From assembly GCF_017876775.1 (NCBI RefSeq), contig NZ_JAGIOP010000002.1, positions 1,240,001 through 1,304,000 on the forward strand: a DNA stretch of 64,000 nt, read 5' to 3'. This DNA is from Mycolicibacterium lutetiense (GTDB lineage Bacteria; Actinomycetota; Actinomycetes; Mycobacteriales; Mycobacteriaceae). The position numbers were made by a program, and so were the translations under genes. This document shows, piece by piece, positions 17,406-26,838 of this stretch (positions within the stretch are counted from its first letter, which is position 1; every line of letters begins with the position of its first letter). The notes below the pieces were generated by a model that saw only the letters and a list, made by a program, of their open reading frames with translations, was not told where the DNA came from and did no database searches.

Positions 17406-18761
17406 TTATTCCTCCCCGCCGTGACGACCAAGAACAGAACCGGTTCCGACAGCGACGAAGTCGTAAGCGCTCTCAGCGTGCTCGGACTCGTCGATACCGG
17501 ATGCCTCCTCTTCTTTGTCCAGGCGCAGGCCCACGGTGTATTTGACAATCAACGCCAAGATAGCGGTACCCACCGCCGAATAGAGCAGAACAGCACCTGC
17601 CCCGACCGCCTGTCGCCACAGCTGATCGAACCCGCCACCGTAGAACAGACCGGCAACACCGGCAGGTGCTTCCTTGGTCGCCACCAGGCCGACCAGCAAC
17701 GTGCCGACGATTCCGCCGACCAGGTGGACGCCCACCACGTCGAGCGAATCATCGAAACCGAACTTGAACTTCAAGCCCACTGCCAGGGCGCACAGGACAC
17801 CTGCGGTAGCACCAATCGCCAGCGCGCCCACAACATTCACCGATGAGCAGGACGGCGTGATGGCCACCAGTCCGGCAACGATGCCCGATGCCGCGCCCAA
17901 CGAGGTGGCGTGTCCGTCACGGATCCGCTCGGTGAGCAGCCAGGCCAGCATCGCCGTGGCAGTTGCCACCGTGGTTGTGACGAAGGTCGAACCGGCAACT
18001 CCGTTGGCCGACACCGCAGAACCGGCGTTGAAGCCGTACCAGCCGAACCACAGCAGCCCGGCGCCGAGCATCACGAACGGGAGGTTGTGCGGGCGCATCG
18101 GCGTGCCGGGCCAACCGAGCCGCTTGCCGAGGATGATGGCCAGGACCAGGCCCGCGACACCCGCGTTGATGTGCACCGCGGTGCCACCGGCGAAGTCAAT
18201 TGCCTTGAGCTGGTTCGCGATCCATCCACCTTGGTGAATTACGGTCTCCCCGTCGGAGCCCTTGACGTCGAAGTCGAAGACCCAGTGCGCGACCGGGAAG
18301 TAGACGAACGTCGCCCACAGCCCGGCAAACAGCAGCCAGCCGCCGAACTTGATGCGGTCGGCGACGGCACCGGAGATCAGGGCGACCGTGATGATCGCGA
18401 ACATCAGCTGGAAGCCCACGAACACGGTGGCCGGGATCGTTCCGACCAGCGCGATGGGCGCATCGGCCGAGCCGTTCGCTCCGATCAGGCCCTTCAGGCC
18501 GAAGAACTGCCCGGGGTCGCCGATCACACCTGCAGTGTTGTCACCGAACGCAACCGAGTACCCGTACAACGCCCACAGGACCGTGATGACACCCATCGCG
18601 CTGATGCTCATCATGATCATGTTGAGGACGCCCTTGGCGCGCACCATGCCGCCGTAGAAGAAGGCCAGACCCGGTGTCATCAACAGCACGAGCGCGGCGG
18701 CGGCCAGCATCCATGCCGTGTCACCGGTGTCCGGCGCACCCAATATCGGGAATTGCTCCAC
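17406..18761 (-). CDS. amt: Ammonium transporter Amt
   Basis: A 451-residue polytopic membrane protein with about 11 transmembrane segments. Family landmarks are FFYGGMVRAKGVLN, the first pore His in GGTAVHINAGVAGL, the second in VHLVGGIVGTLLVG, and the signature WFGWYGFNAGSA. It carries ammonium across the inner membrane and is gated by the PII protein encoded next to it. GTG start at 18761, preceded by AAGGAGGAAA. Two GTTTC-N6-GTKAM blocks upstream (18862-18909) match GlnR-type sites. Confidence 0.97.
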   Translation of the reverse strand: MEQFPILGAPDTGDTAWMLAAAALVLLMTPGLAFFYGGMVRAKGVLNMIMMSISAMGVITVLWALYGYSVAFGDNTAGVIGDPGQFFGLKGLIGANGSADAPIALVGTIPATVFVGFQLMFAIITVALISGAVADRIKFGGWLLFAGLWATFVYFPVAHWVFDFDVKGSDGETVIHQGGWIANQLKAIDFAGGTAVHINAGVAGLVLAIILGKRLGWPGTPMRPHNLPFVMLGAGLLWFGWYGFNAGSAVSANGVAGSTFVTTTVATATAMLAWLLTERIRDGHATSLGAASGIVAGLVAITPSCSSVNVVGALAIGATAGVLCALAVGLKFKFGFDDSLDVVGVHLVGGIVGTLLVGLVATKEAPAGVAGLFYGGGFDQLWRQAVGAGAVLLYSAVGTAILALIVKYTVGLRLDKEEEASGIDESEHAESAYDFVAVGTGSVLGRHGGEE

Positions 18762-18861
18762 TCGCAGTTTCCTCCTTCACCACGCCACGGCCGCACGGAT
18801 TTACGGCTGTTGACCTGGTCAAGACAATGCTGAGTGGATGTTTCACCGACGACGCCGCCGC

Positions 18862-18909
18862 GTTTCGCTCGTGTGAACGGATGGGCAGGCTGCGTTTCGC
18901 CGGTGTTAC
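18862..18909 (-). promoter_or_regulatory. Two GlnR-box-like repeats upstream of amt
   Basis: On the minus strand GTAAC-N6-GAAAC (18894-18909) and TTCAC-N6-GAAAC (18862-18877) lie 32 bp apart, about three helical turns. Actinobacterial GlnR sites follow gnTnAC-N6-GaAAc. amt-glnB-glnD is a known GlnR target in mycobacteria, so nitrogen-limitation activation is expected. The match is by eye. Confidence 0.55.
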
Positions 18910-18941
18910 GCCGTGCGTTTTCCTGGGTTTTCCGGACTTTT

Positions 18942-20279
18942 CTAGCCCAGCAGGGCGTCGACGAACGCGGCGGGTTCGAACGGTGCGAGGTCATCGGGCC
19001 CCTCACCGAGCCCGACGAGCTTGACCGGCACGCCGAGTTCCTGCTGAACCCGGAACACGATGCCGCCCTTGGCGGTGCCGTCCAGCTTGGTCAACACCAC
19101 CCCGGTGATATCCACGACGTCGGCGAACACCTTGGCCTGCGGCAGGCTGTTCTGCCCGATGGTGGCATCGAGCACCAACAGCACTTCGTCGACGGTGGCG
19201 CGCTTCTCCACCACTCGTTTGACCTTGCCGAGCTCATCCATCAGTCCAGTCTTGGTGTGCAGGCGACCGGCGGTGTCGATCACGACGACATCGGCGCCGG
19301 CCTTGATGCCCTCGTCGACGGCATCGAACGCCACCGATGCGGGATCGGCACCTTCGGGCCCCCGCACCACCTCTGCGCCGACGCGCGCGGCCCAGGTCTG
19401 CAACTGGTCGGCGGCCGCGGCGCGGAACGTGTCGGCAGCGCCGAGGACGACGCGGCGACCGTCGGCCACGAGGACCCGCGCCAGCTTGCCCACCGTAGTG
19501 GTTTTGCCGGTGCCGTTCACGCCGACGACCAACAGCACCGACGGCTTGTCAGCATGCGGCAGCGCCTTGATCGAACGGTCCAGGTCGGGCCGCAGCTCCG
19601 ACATCAGCACCTCGCGCAGCACTGCACGGGCGTCGGCCTCACTCCGCACACTCTTGCTGGCCATCCGCTCACGCAATGCCGCGACAATGGACTCGGTGAT
19701 CACCGGGCCCAGGTCGGCGATCAGCAGGGTGTCCTCGATCGCCTCCCATGAGTCCTCGTCGAGATCGCCGCCGCCGAGCAGCCCGAGCATGCTGCGGCCC
19801 AACGCGTTCTGGGACTTGGCCAGACGGCCCCGCAGCCGGTCCATGCGCCCTTCGGCCGGGGCGATGTCCTCTACGGCAGCGGCAACAGCATCCGGTGCCT
19901 CGATCGGCTCGACGGCCACTTCCGACTCGACCGGTTCGACAGGCTTCTCCGGTGCGACCGGCTCAGCCGGTGGTTCCGGCAGTTGCACATCGGAGATGCC
20001 ACGTTTGGGCGCGTCTCGCGGAATGGTGGCGTCGTCGCCGACCGCAGGCAGTCCGCTGGTGTCGATGCGCTCCGGCGTCGGCGTGTCCGACGTGCTGAAC
20101 GTGATACCCGAGGAAGCCGTGTAACCGCCGGAGCGATCGATCGGTTTTGCGGCGTCCCGCTCCGACAGGCTGATCCGCCGCCGCCGGTACCGCACCAACC
20201 CCACGGTGATGGCGACGACGACGATAACGGCGACGACCGCGATAGCGATCCACAGACCCAACAACGCACCTTCTGTCAC
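18942..20279 (-). CDS. ftsY: Signal recognition particle receptor FtsY
   Basis: A 445-residue SRP receptor GTPase. From GTG 20279 the protein starts with TEGALLGLWIAIAVVAVIV, a transmembrane anchor (about 5-28), then an acidic linker (about 50-140) and the NG domain with GVNGTGKTTTVGKLARV, DTAGRLHTKTGLMDELGK and TKLDGTAKGG. The frame is open 29 residues further upstream but without homology. In M. tuberculosis smc lies directly upstream; here a 2-kb plus-strand insertion with a PE-PPE gene separates them. Confidence 0.95.
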   Translation of the reverse strand: MTEGALLGLWIAIAVVAVIVVVAITVGLVRYRRRRISLSERDAAKPIDRSGGYTASSGITFSTSDTPTPERIDTSGLPAVGDDATIPRDAPKRGISDVQLPEPPAEPVAPEKPVEPVESEVAVEPIEAPDAVAAAVEDIAPAEGRMDRLRGRLAKSQNALGRSMLGLLGGGDLDEDSWEAIEDTLLIADLGPVITESIVAALRERMASKSVRSEADARAVLREVLMSELRPDLDRSIKALPHADKPSVLLVVGVNGTGKTTTVGKLARVLVADGRRVVLGAADTFRAAAADQLQTWAARVGAEVVRGPEGADPASVAFDAVDEGIKAGADVVVIDTAGRLHTKTGLMDELGKVKRVVEKRATVDEVLLVLDATIGQNSLPQAKVFADVVDITGVVLTKLDGTAKGGIVFRVQQELGVPVKLVGLGEGPDDLAPFEPAAFVDALLG

Positions 20280-20693
20280 GCCGTCATTGTCGCAGGGCTG
20301 CCATCTGGGGATGACCGGCCCCGTTTCCCGGTGACCCCGCGGCCCGGCGGCGCAGACAGAGCGCATCGGACCCGATGTCAGAACATCGGCGCACCGGATT
20401 GCCCGAAACCGTGGTACATGACCGTACCGAGGCGGTATCTTTCATTCACCACACCACCGAACCTCTCACTTCACGCGCGCCGTAGATGTCATCTACGGAT
20501 TAGCTGCGATGGTGGCTGATTTCTCTAAAAACAGTTGATTACCTGCAATAATTCTATTTTTGCCCCCAGTTTCTCCAATTCGCTGACAACAGGTGTTGCC
20601 GTAGTCCACGATCCCAAACGGGTCGGGAATGGCTTCAGCGTTCAGACGGCATGCGGTCCTTCCCATGGAATTTTCAGGAGAGGGCAGACAAGG
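20280..20693. other. 414-bp divergent intergenic region ftsY/PE-PPE gene
   Basis: Contains no credible gene. An AT-richer stretch (about 20515-20580) is unusual for this window. A perfect 9+1+9 palindrome lies at 20480-20498, a smaller GGTAC-N6-GTACC repeat at 20413-20428, and a Shine-Dalgarno AGGAGAGGG (20676-20684) precedes the PE-PPE gene. It should contain both divergent promoters. Confidence 0.6.
20480..20498. promoter_or_regulatory. 19-bp perfect palindrome, candidate operator
   Basis: CCGTAGATG, one central T, CATCTACGG. Perfect 9-bp arms with a one-base centre resemble sites for dimeric TetR/GntR/MarR-type repressors rather than a terminator. It lies 214 bp before the PE-PPE gene and 201 bp before ftsY, with an AT-rich stretch on its right. 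No regulator gene is adjacent. Confidence 0.4.
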
Positions 20694-22256
20694 ATGCACA
20701 TTCGTGCACTTCGAGGGGCAGCACTGACGCTGGTAGCCCTGGTCGGCACCGTCGGACTCGTTCTGACGGCGAGCATGACCACGTTGATTCAACTGGCGGC
20801 TACGGCACTCATCATGGGCGGAACCGGGATGAAGGGAGCGGTGGAACAGGCCTACATGGACGAAATGAACAAGACCTATCTGCACCTCACCCCCGAGGAG
20901 CTGTACGGCGTTGCGACACCGGAGGAGTTCTGGCCGGCGACCGGCTTCTCCGACATCAGCTTCGACACCTCGGTGGCTCGGGGGGTCCTGGCGCTGCACA
21001 ACACGATCATGAATACCGTCGGCCACAAGATCGTGCTCAGCTATTCGCAGAGCGCGAACATCGCTACCCGGGAGAAGCGCAACCTCGAAGAACTGCGGTC
21101 CCAGGGTTACGCCGGAATACCTCAATGGGACGAGTTGTCGTTTGTCTTCCTGGCCAACCCGAATCGGCCGAACGGCGGAATCCTGGCCCGATTCCCCGGC
21201 CTGTACATCCCGATACTCGGTGTGACCTTCGACGGAGCCACCATCGATGACGGCTACCAGACGATCGATGTCGCGCGCCAGTACGACCTGATCTCCGACT
21301 TCCCCAAGTATCCGCTCAACCTTCTCGCCGACCTCAACGCCCTGATGGGCTACTTCCTGCTGCATCCGAACTACCGGTCAGACGTGATCGACCTGGACGA
21401 CCCCTCCACCTACGAGTCCCATACCTCGGGCAACACCACCTACTACCTGGTGCACACCGAACACCTTCCGCTCCTTCAGCCGTTGCGCGACATCGGAATT
21501 CTGACGCCGGTGCTCGATCTGATCGAGCCGACCTTGCGGGTGCTGATCGAACTCGGCTATGACCGCACGCCGGAGAACATGGGAGTCCCGACCAGTGCCG
21601 GGCTGATGCCACACATCGATCTCGGCAAGCTCGCATCGGACCTGCACGCCGCAGCCAGGGAGGGTGTGCGCAATGCACTCGCCGGCCTGGGCATCACCAC
21701 CGATCAGCACGCAGAAAGCGTTGCTGCACCGGACAAGTCGGACCCGGAGAAGGTGACGCTCGATACCCCGGTCACGGCCGGGCCGCAGTCGGAGCGCACC
21801 AGGTCTCAGCTGACCCGCATCCGCACCGCAATCGAGAACTCCGCCCTCGGCCAACGTGACACCGACACCTCCGTCAAGACCGACACCGTCGTCGAAACCG
21901 AAACCGAAACCGAGACCGAGACCGACACCGTCGCGGACACCACCGTCGACACCGTCGAGACCGACACCTCCGTCAAGACGACCACGACCACGACCACGAC
22001 CACGACTGCACCGGAACAGAAATCGAAGCCTGAGCAAATCCGGCAGTCGCTGCGGCGGGCGCTGTCACCCGAGAAGGCATCCGACGAGCTGAAGGTCGAT
22101 GCGTCAGGCGACAGCCCACGTCCGCCCCGCAAGGCCCACCGCCTCGACGGGCGCGACTCGACCCGGGCCACATCCGGACCCAAGGACGCGAGGAACGGCA
22201 CCAGACAAGACAAGTCGCGCCGTCACCTCCGCGCTGGACACTCCGACGCGGCATAG
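20694..22256 (+). CDS. Secreted PE-PPE-domain hydrolase with repetitive tail
   Basis: About 520 residues from ATG 20694 (AGGAGAGGG upstream). An N-terminal hydrophobic segment (about 8-45) acts as signal or anchor. The middle matches the PE-PPE alpha/beta-hydrolase domain (PF08237): KIVLSYSQSANIATREKRNL holds the likely nucleophile Ser118, and PNRPNGGILARFPGLYIPILGVTFDG is a typical stretch. There is no PE or PPE N-terminal domain. Residues about 390-440 are low-complexity Thr/Glu/Asp/Val repeats ending in a poly-Thr run, followed by a basic tail. Such enzymes act as esterases or lipid acyltransferases outside the membrane; substrate unknown. It lies between ftsY and smc in opposite orientation. 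Confidence 0.82.
   Translation: MHIRALRGAALTLVALVGTVGLVLTASMTTLIQLAATALIMGGTGMKGAVEQAYMDEMNKTYLHLTPEELYGVATPEEFWPATGFSDISFDTSVARGVLALHNTIMNTVGHKIVLSYSQSANIATREKRNLEELRSQGYAGIPQWDELSFVFLANPNRPNGGILARFPGLYIPILGVTFDGATIDDGYQTIDVARQYDLISDFPKYPLNLLADLNALMGYFLLHPNYRSDVIDLDDPSTYESHTSGNTTYYLVHTEHLPLLQPLRDIGILTPVLDLIEPTLRVLIELGYDRTPENMGVPTSAGLMPHIDLGKLASDLHAAAREGVRNALAGLGITTDQHAESVAAPDKSDPEKVTLDTPVTAGPQSERTRSQLTRIRTAIENSALGQRDTDTSVKTDTVVETETETETETDTVADTTVDTVETDTSVKTTTTTTTTTTAPEQKSKPEQIRQSLRRALSPEKASDELKVDASGDSPRPPRKAHRLDGRDSTRATSGPKDARNGTRQDKSRRHLRAGHSDAA
21861..22007 (+). repeat. Coding microsatellite and 20-bp direct repeat
   Basis: Inside the PE-PPE gene an in-frame 20-bp sequence occurs at 21861-21880 and 21960-21979 (33 codons apart). 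Between and after them run hexanucleotide arrays: GAAACC/GAGACC from about 21894 and ACGACC from about 21978 to 22007. All keep the frame, so copy-number change would only alter tail length. Confidence 0.8.
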
Positions 22257-22269
22257 GAGTGCACTTGGA

Positions 22270-22326
22270 GAGCGTGCACGGTGACGCCTGGGTCCACGGG
22301 GGAATCCCGGCGTCACCCGCACGCTC
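22270..22326. terminator. Stem-loop terminator between PE-PPE gene and smc
   Basis: Arms 22270-22288 and 22309-22326 pair as 8+9 bp around a small internal loop, with a 20-base loop. Located between convergent stops at 22256 and 22375, so probably a bidirectional terminator. Confidence 0.7.
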
Positions 22327-22374
22327 AGCACAGCTTCGTCGAACGGTGATCGCAGACGCACGGACACCCGGGGT

Positions 22375-25300
22375 TCAGCCCGGGCTGGCGGCCAGTTCCT
22401 GACCCCGCATCCGCTGCGAGATCACGGTGGTGATGCCGTCACCGCGCATGGTCACACCGTAGAGCGCGTCGGCGACCTCCATGGTGGCCTTCTGGTGGGT
22501 GATCACAATCAGCTGGGACTTCTCCCGCAGCTGCTCGAACAGGCTGATCAGCCGGCGCAGGTTCACATCGTCGAGCGCGGCTTCGACCTCGTCCATGACG
22601 TAGAACGGAGACGGGCGGGCCCGGAAGATCGCCACCAGCATGGCCACCGCGGTCAACGACTTCTCGCCGCCCGACAGCAGCGACAGTCGCTTGATCTTCT
22701 TGCCCGGAGGCCTGGCCTCGACTTCGATTCCCGTGGTGAGCATGTCGGCAGGGTTGGTGAGCAGAAGGCGTCCCTCGCCACCGGGGAACAGGGTGGAGAA
22801 CACCTGCTCGAACTCGCGTTCCACGTCGACATAGGCCTCGGTGAACACCTGCAGAATGCGGGTATCGACATCGGCGATCACGTCGAGCAGATCGGTTCGC
22901 GCAGCCTTGACGTCCTCAAGTTGTGTCGACAGGAAGTTGTAGCGTTCTTCCAACGCCGCAAACTCTTCCAGGGCAAGCGGATTCACCCGGCCCAACTCCG
23001 ATAACTCGCGTTCGGCCTTCTTGGCCCGGCGTTCCTGCGTCGGCCTGTCGAACGGCATCGGCGCCGGCGCCATGACCTGCTCACCCCGCTCACGCGCCTG
23101 CTCGTACTCCGCCATCTCCAAGTCGCTGGGCGGCAACGCAACCTGCGGGCCGTACTCGGCGACCAGGTCGGCCGCGGGCATCCCGAACTGCTCGAGCACC
23201 TGCGCCTCGAGCTGCTCGATACGAAGTGACGCTTGGGCTTTGGCCATCTCGTCGCGGTGCAGCGAATCGGTGAGCGCGGTGATCCTGGCGTTGAGTTGGG
23301 TGACGACCTCGCGCACCTGGGCCAGTGCGGTGGCACGTAGTTGGCGCTCGGTGGCCAGCTCATCACGCATCCTCGAGGCCACCGACACCACCGCGCTCAA
23401 CCGTTGGGCCACAACCCGTCCCGACTCAGACACCGCTGCGGCCACCTGGGCCGCGTGCGCACGAGCCTCGCGTGCCCGTTGCGCGCGCGCCCGGGCCTCA
23501 CGCTCTGCGGCGGCGGCCCGACGCAGTGAATCTGCCCGTCCGCGCACGGCATTCGCACGTTCCTCGGCGGTACGCACCGACAGTCGGGCCTCCACCTCGA
23601 CAGAGCGCGCCGCCTCGGCGGCAGCTGTCGAGGTCTGCCGGTCCACCGGCTCGGCCTCGAACATCGGCAGCTGTTCGGCGTTGTGCAGCCGTGATTCGAG
23701 TTCGGTGAGTTCCTCGACGGTCTGGGTGCGTCCGGCCTCGAGTTCGTCGCGTTGGCGGATCAACCGGTGCCACTCGTCACCGGCACCGCGGGCGTCCTGC
23801 CCCAGCCGGCCCAATTGCTCGTAGATCGCCGAGATCGCGGCGTCGGATTCGTTGAGCGCGGCCATCGCCTCTTCGGCCGATTCCCGACGGGCAGCCTGCT
23901 CGGTCAACGCACCCGACAATGCCGCCGCCAACTCACCGGTCTGCCGCTCGGTGGCCTCCAGTTCGTGGCGGGCCTTGTCGATCTCGGAACTGATCTCCAG
24001 TGTGGACGGCTTGCGGTCGGATCCGCCGCTGATCCAGCCGGCGCCGACGAGATCACCGTCGGCGGTCACCGCACGCAGGTCCGGGCGCGCCGAGACCAGC
24101 TGTACCCCGGCAGGCAGATCGGTCACCACCGCCACCCCGGCCAGCATCGCGGTGATGGCCCCCCGCAGGCGATCCGGGACCGTGACCACGTCGTTGGCCC
24201 AGATCGCACCGTCGGGAAGCGCGCCAGACGGGGCCGAGCCGTTGGCCTTCCAGTCCCCCAACAGCAGGGCCGCCCGCCCACCGTCGGATTGTTTGAGCGC
24301 GGCGACGGCGGCAGCGGCCACTCCGAAATCCTCGGCGGCCAGCGCGTCGGCGGCGGCACCCAGAACCGTCGCCACGGCGACCTCGTGCCCCGGCTGGACC
24401 TTCAGGTACTCCCCGATGGTGCCGAAAAGGCCTGTGCCACTGTGGTTTTTCTGCAACCAGGCGGCACCGTCACGCCGGTCCAGGCTGACCGAGAGAGCCT
24501 CGATCCGAGCCTGCAGCGAGGCGACCTGCCGTTCGGCGGCACGCTCAGCCGACTGCAGTTCGGACACCCGTTCGTCGGCCACCCGCAGGGCCGCCACCGA
24601 GCGGTCGTGCTGCTCATCCAAGCCCAATTCACCGGCATCCAGTTCGCCGACCCGGCTCTGCACGGTCTCGAATTCGGCCTGTGTCAGTTGGGCTTTGGCG
24701 GCTGCTTCCTCGATGTTGACCGACATCCGCATGACCCCGTCGTCGATCGATTCGACCCGGGTACGCATCGTGTCGACCTGCCCGGCCAGGCGGGCCAGCC
24801 CTTCACGACGGTCGGCCTCGGCGCGGGCCGCGGCCAGGTGCGCCCGTTCGGCTTCGGCGGCGAGTTGCTCACGCTCGGCCAGTTCAGCACGGGCGCTCTC
24901 CAGAACGATGCGCGACTCTTCGAGCTCTCCGAGCAGCTCCATCTCCAGCTCGGCGACCTCGTCGGCCTCGGCCTCCAACGCCTCGGGATCCTGCCCGGAG
25001 GAAACCTCCGCTTCCGACTCGAACAGCTGCGCCCGGTCGGTCGCGATCCGCACCGTGGCGCTCACCCGTTCGGCCAGCGCCGAGGCCCGGAACCAGGTCT
25101 GTTGGGCCGCCTCGGCGCGACGGGTCAGTTCGGCCACCGCGGCCTCGTGCGCCTGAAGTTCGACGGTCGAGGTCTCCAGCCGGACAGTCGCCTCGTCGTG
25201 CTCGCGACGCAGCATGGTCTCGGCCTGATCGGTGTTGTGGAACTCGACCTGTCTTCTGACCAGGTCGTCGGCGGCCAGGCGCAGCCGCGCGTCACGCAGA

Positions 25301-25962
25301 TCGGCCTGAATCGTCGCCGCGCGCCGCGCCATCTCGGCCTGGCGCCCCAGCGGTTTGAGCTGTCTCCGAAGCTCAGTAGTGAGGTCCGTCAATCGGGCCA
25401 GGTTCGCCGCCATCGAGTCGAGCTTGCGGACCGCCTTTTCCTTGCGCTTGCGATGCTTGAGAACCCCGGCGGCCTCCTCGATGAAGGCGCGGCGATCCTC
25501 CGGACGCGACTCCAGGATCTCGGCGAGCTTGCCCTGACCGACGATGACGTGCATCTCGCGGCCGATGCCGGAGTCACTGAGCAACTCCTGAACATCCATC
25601 AATCGGCAACTGCTGCCGTTGATCTCGTATTCGCCTGCGCCGTCACGGAACACGCGACGGGTGATCGACACCTCGGAGTACTCGATCGGCAGCGCGTTGT
25701 CCGAGTTGTCGATGGTCAGCGTCACCTCGGCGCGGCCCAGGGGCGCCCGTGAGGACGTGCCGGCGAAGATGACGTCCTCCATCTTGCCGCCGCGCAGGGT
25801 TTTGGCGCCCTGCTCTCCCATCACCCAGGTCAGGGCGTCGACCACGTTCGACTTGCCCGATCCGTTGGGACCGACGACGCAGGTGATCCCGGGCTCGAAG
25901 CGAAGAGTCGTCGGCGAGGCGAAGGACTTGAAGCCCTTCAGCGTCAGACTCTTGAGGTGCAC
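22375..25962 (-). CDS. smc: Chromosome segregation ATPase SMC
   Basis: A 1195-residue SMC protein that organises and segregates the chromosome. Walker A is GPNGSGKSN at 32-40; the protein then has a long Glu/Ala/Arg-rich coiled coil, a hinge around 510-660 ([23 protein letters not shown]), a second coil, the signature [10 protein letters not shown] and Walker [14 protein letters not shown] near the end. Full length and uninterrupted. It sits 26 bp after acyP. The downstream gene in M. tuberculosis is ftsY; here the PE-PPE gene intervenes. Confidence 0.97.
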   Translation of the reverse strand: MHLKSLTLKGFKSFASPTTLRFEPGITCVVGPNGSGKSNVVDALTWVMGEQGAKTLRGGKMEDVIFAGTSSRAPLGRAEVTLTIDNSDNALPIEYSEVSITRRVFRDGAGEYEINGSSCRLMDVQELLSDSGIGREMHVIVGQGKLAEILESRPEDRRAFIEEAAGVLKHRKRKEKAVRKLDSMAANLARLTDLTTELRRQLKPLGRQAEMARRAATIQADLRDARLRLAADDLVRRQVEFHNTDQAETMLRREHDEATVRLETSTVELQAHEAAVAELTRRAEAAQQTWFRASALAERVSATVRIATDRAQLFESEAEVSSGQDPEALEAEADEVAELEMELLGELEESRIVLESARAELAEREQLAAEAERAHLAAARAEADRREGLARLAGQVDTMRTRVESIDDGVMRMSVNIEEAAAKAQLTQAEFETVQSRVGELDAGELGLDEQHDRSVAALRVADERVSELQSAERAAERQVASLQARIEALSVSLDRRDGAAWLQKNHSGTGLFGTIGEYLKVQPGHEVAVATVLGAAADALAAEDFGVAAAAVAALKQSDGGRAALLLGDWKANGSAPSGALPDGAIWANDVVTVPDRLRGAITAMLAGVAVVTDLPAGVQLVSARPDLRAVTADGDLVGAGWISGGSDRKPSTLEISSEIDKARHELEATERQTGELAAALSGALTEQAARRESAEEAMAALNESDAAISAIYEQLGRLGQDARGAGDEWHRLIRQRDELEAGRTQTVEELTELESRLHNAEQLPMFEAEPVDRQTSTAAAEAARSVEVEARLSVRTAEERANAVRGRADSLRRAAAAEREARARAQRAREARAHAAQVAAAVSESGRVVAQRLSAVVSVASRMRDELATERQLRATALAQVREVVTQLNARITALTDSLHRDEMAKAQASLRIEQLEAQVLEQFGMPAADLVAEYGPQVALPPSDLEMAEYEQARERGEQVMAPAPMPFDRPTQERRAKKAERELSELGRVNPLALEEFAALEERYNFLSTQLEDVKAARTDLLDVIADVDTRILQVFTEAYVDVEREFEQVFSTLFPGGEGRLLLTNPADMLTTGIEVEARPPGKKIKRLSLLSGGEKSLTAVAMLVAIFRARPSPFYVMDEVEAALDDVNLRRLISLFEQLREKSQLIVITHQKATMEVADALYGVTMRGDGITTVISQRMRGQELAASPG

Positions 25963-25988
25963 GGCGACTTACCCTACCGCCGACCCGG

Positions 25989-26297
25989 CTACCGTTCGTG
26001 AAACCCCGCCATCGTGGCGTCGGCATTCGCCCAATCTGCAACGACGTTGTCCACCGAGCCCGGGGCCTGGTCGCTCAGGAGCAGCTCAAGCAATCGCTGA
26101 CATTTCGCGCGTGGCCCCTGGGCCACCACATGCACCCGGCCGTCGGGACGATTCGAAGCAAACCCGCTCAGACCGAGCTCCAGGGCGCGCGATCGGGTCC
26201 ACCACCGGAACCCCACGCCTTGCACACGACCGTGCACCCAGGCGCTCAGCCGCACCTCTGCGTCGGGGTCACCGGCGGGGAGCTCCGGTCCGGTCAT
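25989..26297 (-). CDS. acyP: Acylphosphatase
   Basis: A 102-residue acylphosphatase, which hydrolyses carboxyl-phosphate bonds such as that of acetyl phosphate. WVHGRVQGVGFRWWT carries the phosphate loop and conserved Arg, and GFASNRPDGRVHVVAQGP contains the catalytic Asn region. Its start overlaps the OsmC-like gene's stop by 4 bp (26294-26297), indicating translational coupling, and smc follows 26 bp downstream. Confidence 0.93.
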   Translation of the reverse strand: MTGPELPAGDPDAEVRLSAWVHGRVQGVGFRWWTRSRALELGLSGFASNRPDGRVHVVAQGPRAKCQRLLELLLSDQAPGSVDNVVADWANADATMAGFHER

Positions 26298-26701
26298 CGA
26301 GTGGCGACCTCGAACTTCACCTCGGTGCCGGCCTTGAGGGTCCGGCCCACCGTGCAGACCTGGTCAATCGCGCGCTCGACGACGGTCAGCAACCGCGCCA
26401 CCTCGGCCTCCGAAAGACCTGACACGTCGATTTCGAGTTTCTCCTCCAGCAGCGGGTAGCGCTCCTGCTCCCGGTCCGCCGGTCCCGATACCCGGATCGT
26501 CGCCGGATAGTCGTCCCCCAGACGCCGTCGCAACGGCTGATCGCTGGACATTCCGCTGCACGCGGCGAGCGCGATCTTCATCAGCTCACCGGGGGTGAAC
26601 ACGCCCTCGACGTCCTCACTGCCCACGAGTACCTCTGCACCGCGCGAGCTGCGTCCGACATACCTGCGGACACCGGTGCGGTCAACCCAAAGTTCGGTCA
26701 T
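26294..26701 (-). CDS. OsmC/Ohr-family protein (Rv2923c-like)
   Basis: A 135-residue OsmC-fold protein. The two redox cysteines of the family are seen in LAACSGMSSD (about residue 48) and in DQVCTVGRTL (about residue 116). OsmC/Ohr proteins reduce organic hydroperoxides using a thiol pair. The specific peroxide and electron donor are unknown. It is the promoter-proximal gene of the OsmC-acyP-smc group and is divergent from the Pro/Gln-rich membrane protein gene. Confidence 0.88.
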   Translation of the reverse strand: MTELWVDRTGVRRYVGRSSRGAEVLVGSEDVEGVFTPGELMKIALAACSGMSSDQPLRRRLGDDYPATIRVSGPADREQERYPLLEEKLEIDVSGLSEAEVARLLTVVERAIDQVCTVGRTLKAGTEVKFEVATR

Positions 26702-26804
26702 GCGGTATTTCTACACGTCGCGACACGCAGGTATTCCAGCGGTAATCGCCCGCGGATCGGTCAACGGCCCCCGTTGCAGGCGGCGGCGACCCGGGCAGCG
26801 ACGA

Positions 26805-26810
26805 TAGACT
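26805..26810 (+). promoter_or_regulatory. Putative -10 element of the Pro/Gln-rich membrane protein gene
   Basis: TAGACT 29 bp before the GTG start, fitting the mycobacterial SigA -10 pattern TANNNT. A GAGGAG Shine-Dalgarno follows at about 26828. No clear -35 is visible. Confidence 0.4.
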
Positions 26811-26838
26811 CGGCACACCGACTTCGCCGAGGAGCACC

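Noticed and set aside
23752..25752. 666-residue open frame antisense to smc
   Set aside because: Shadow of the SMC coiled coil; composition only, no domain.
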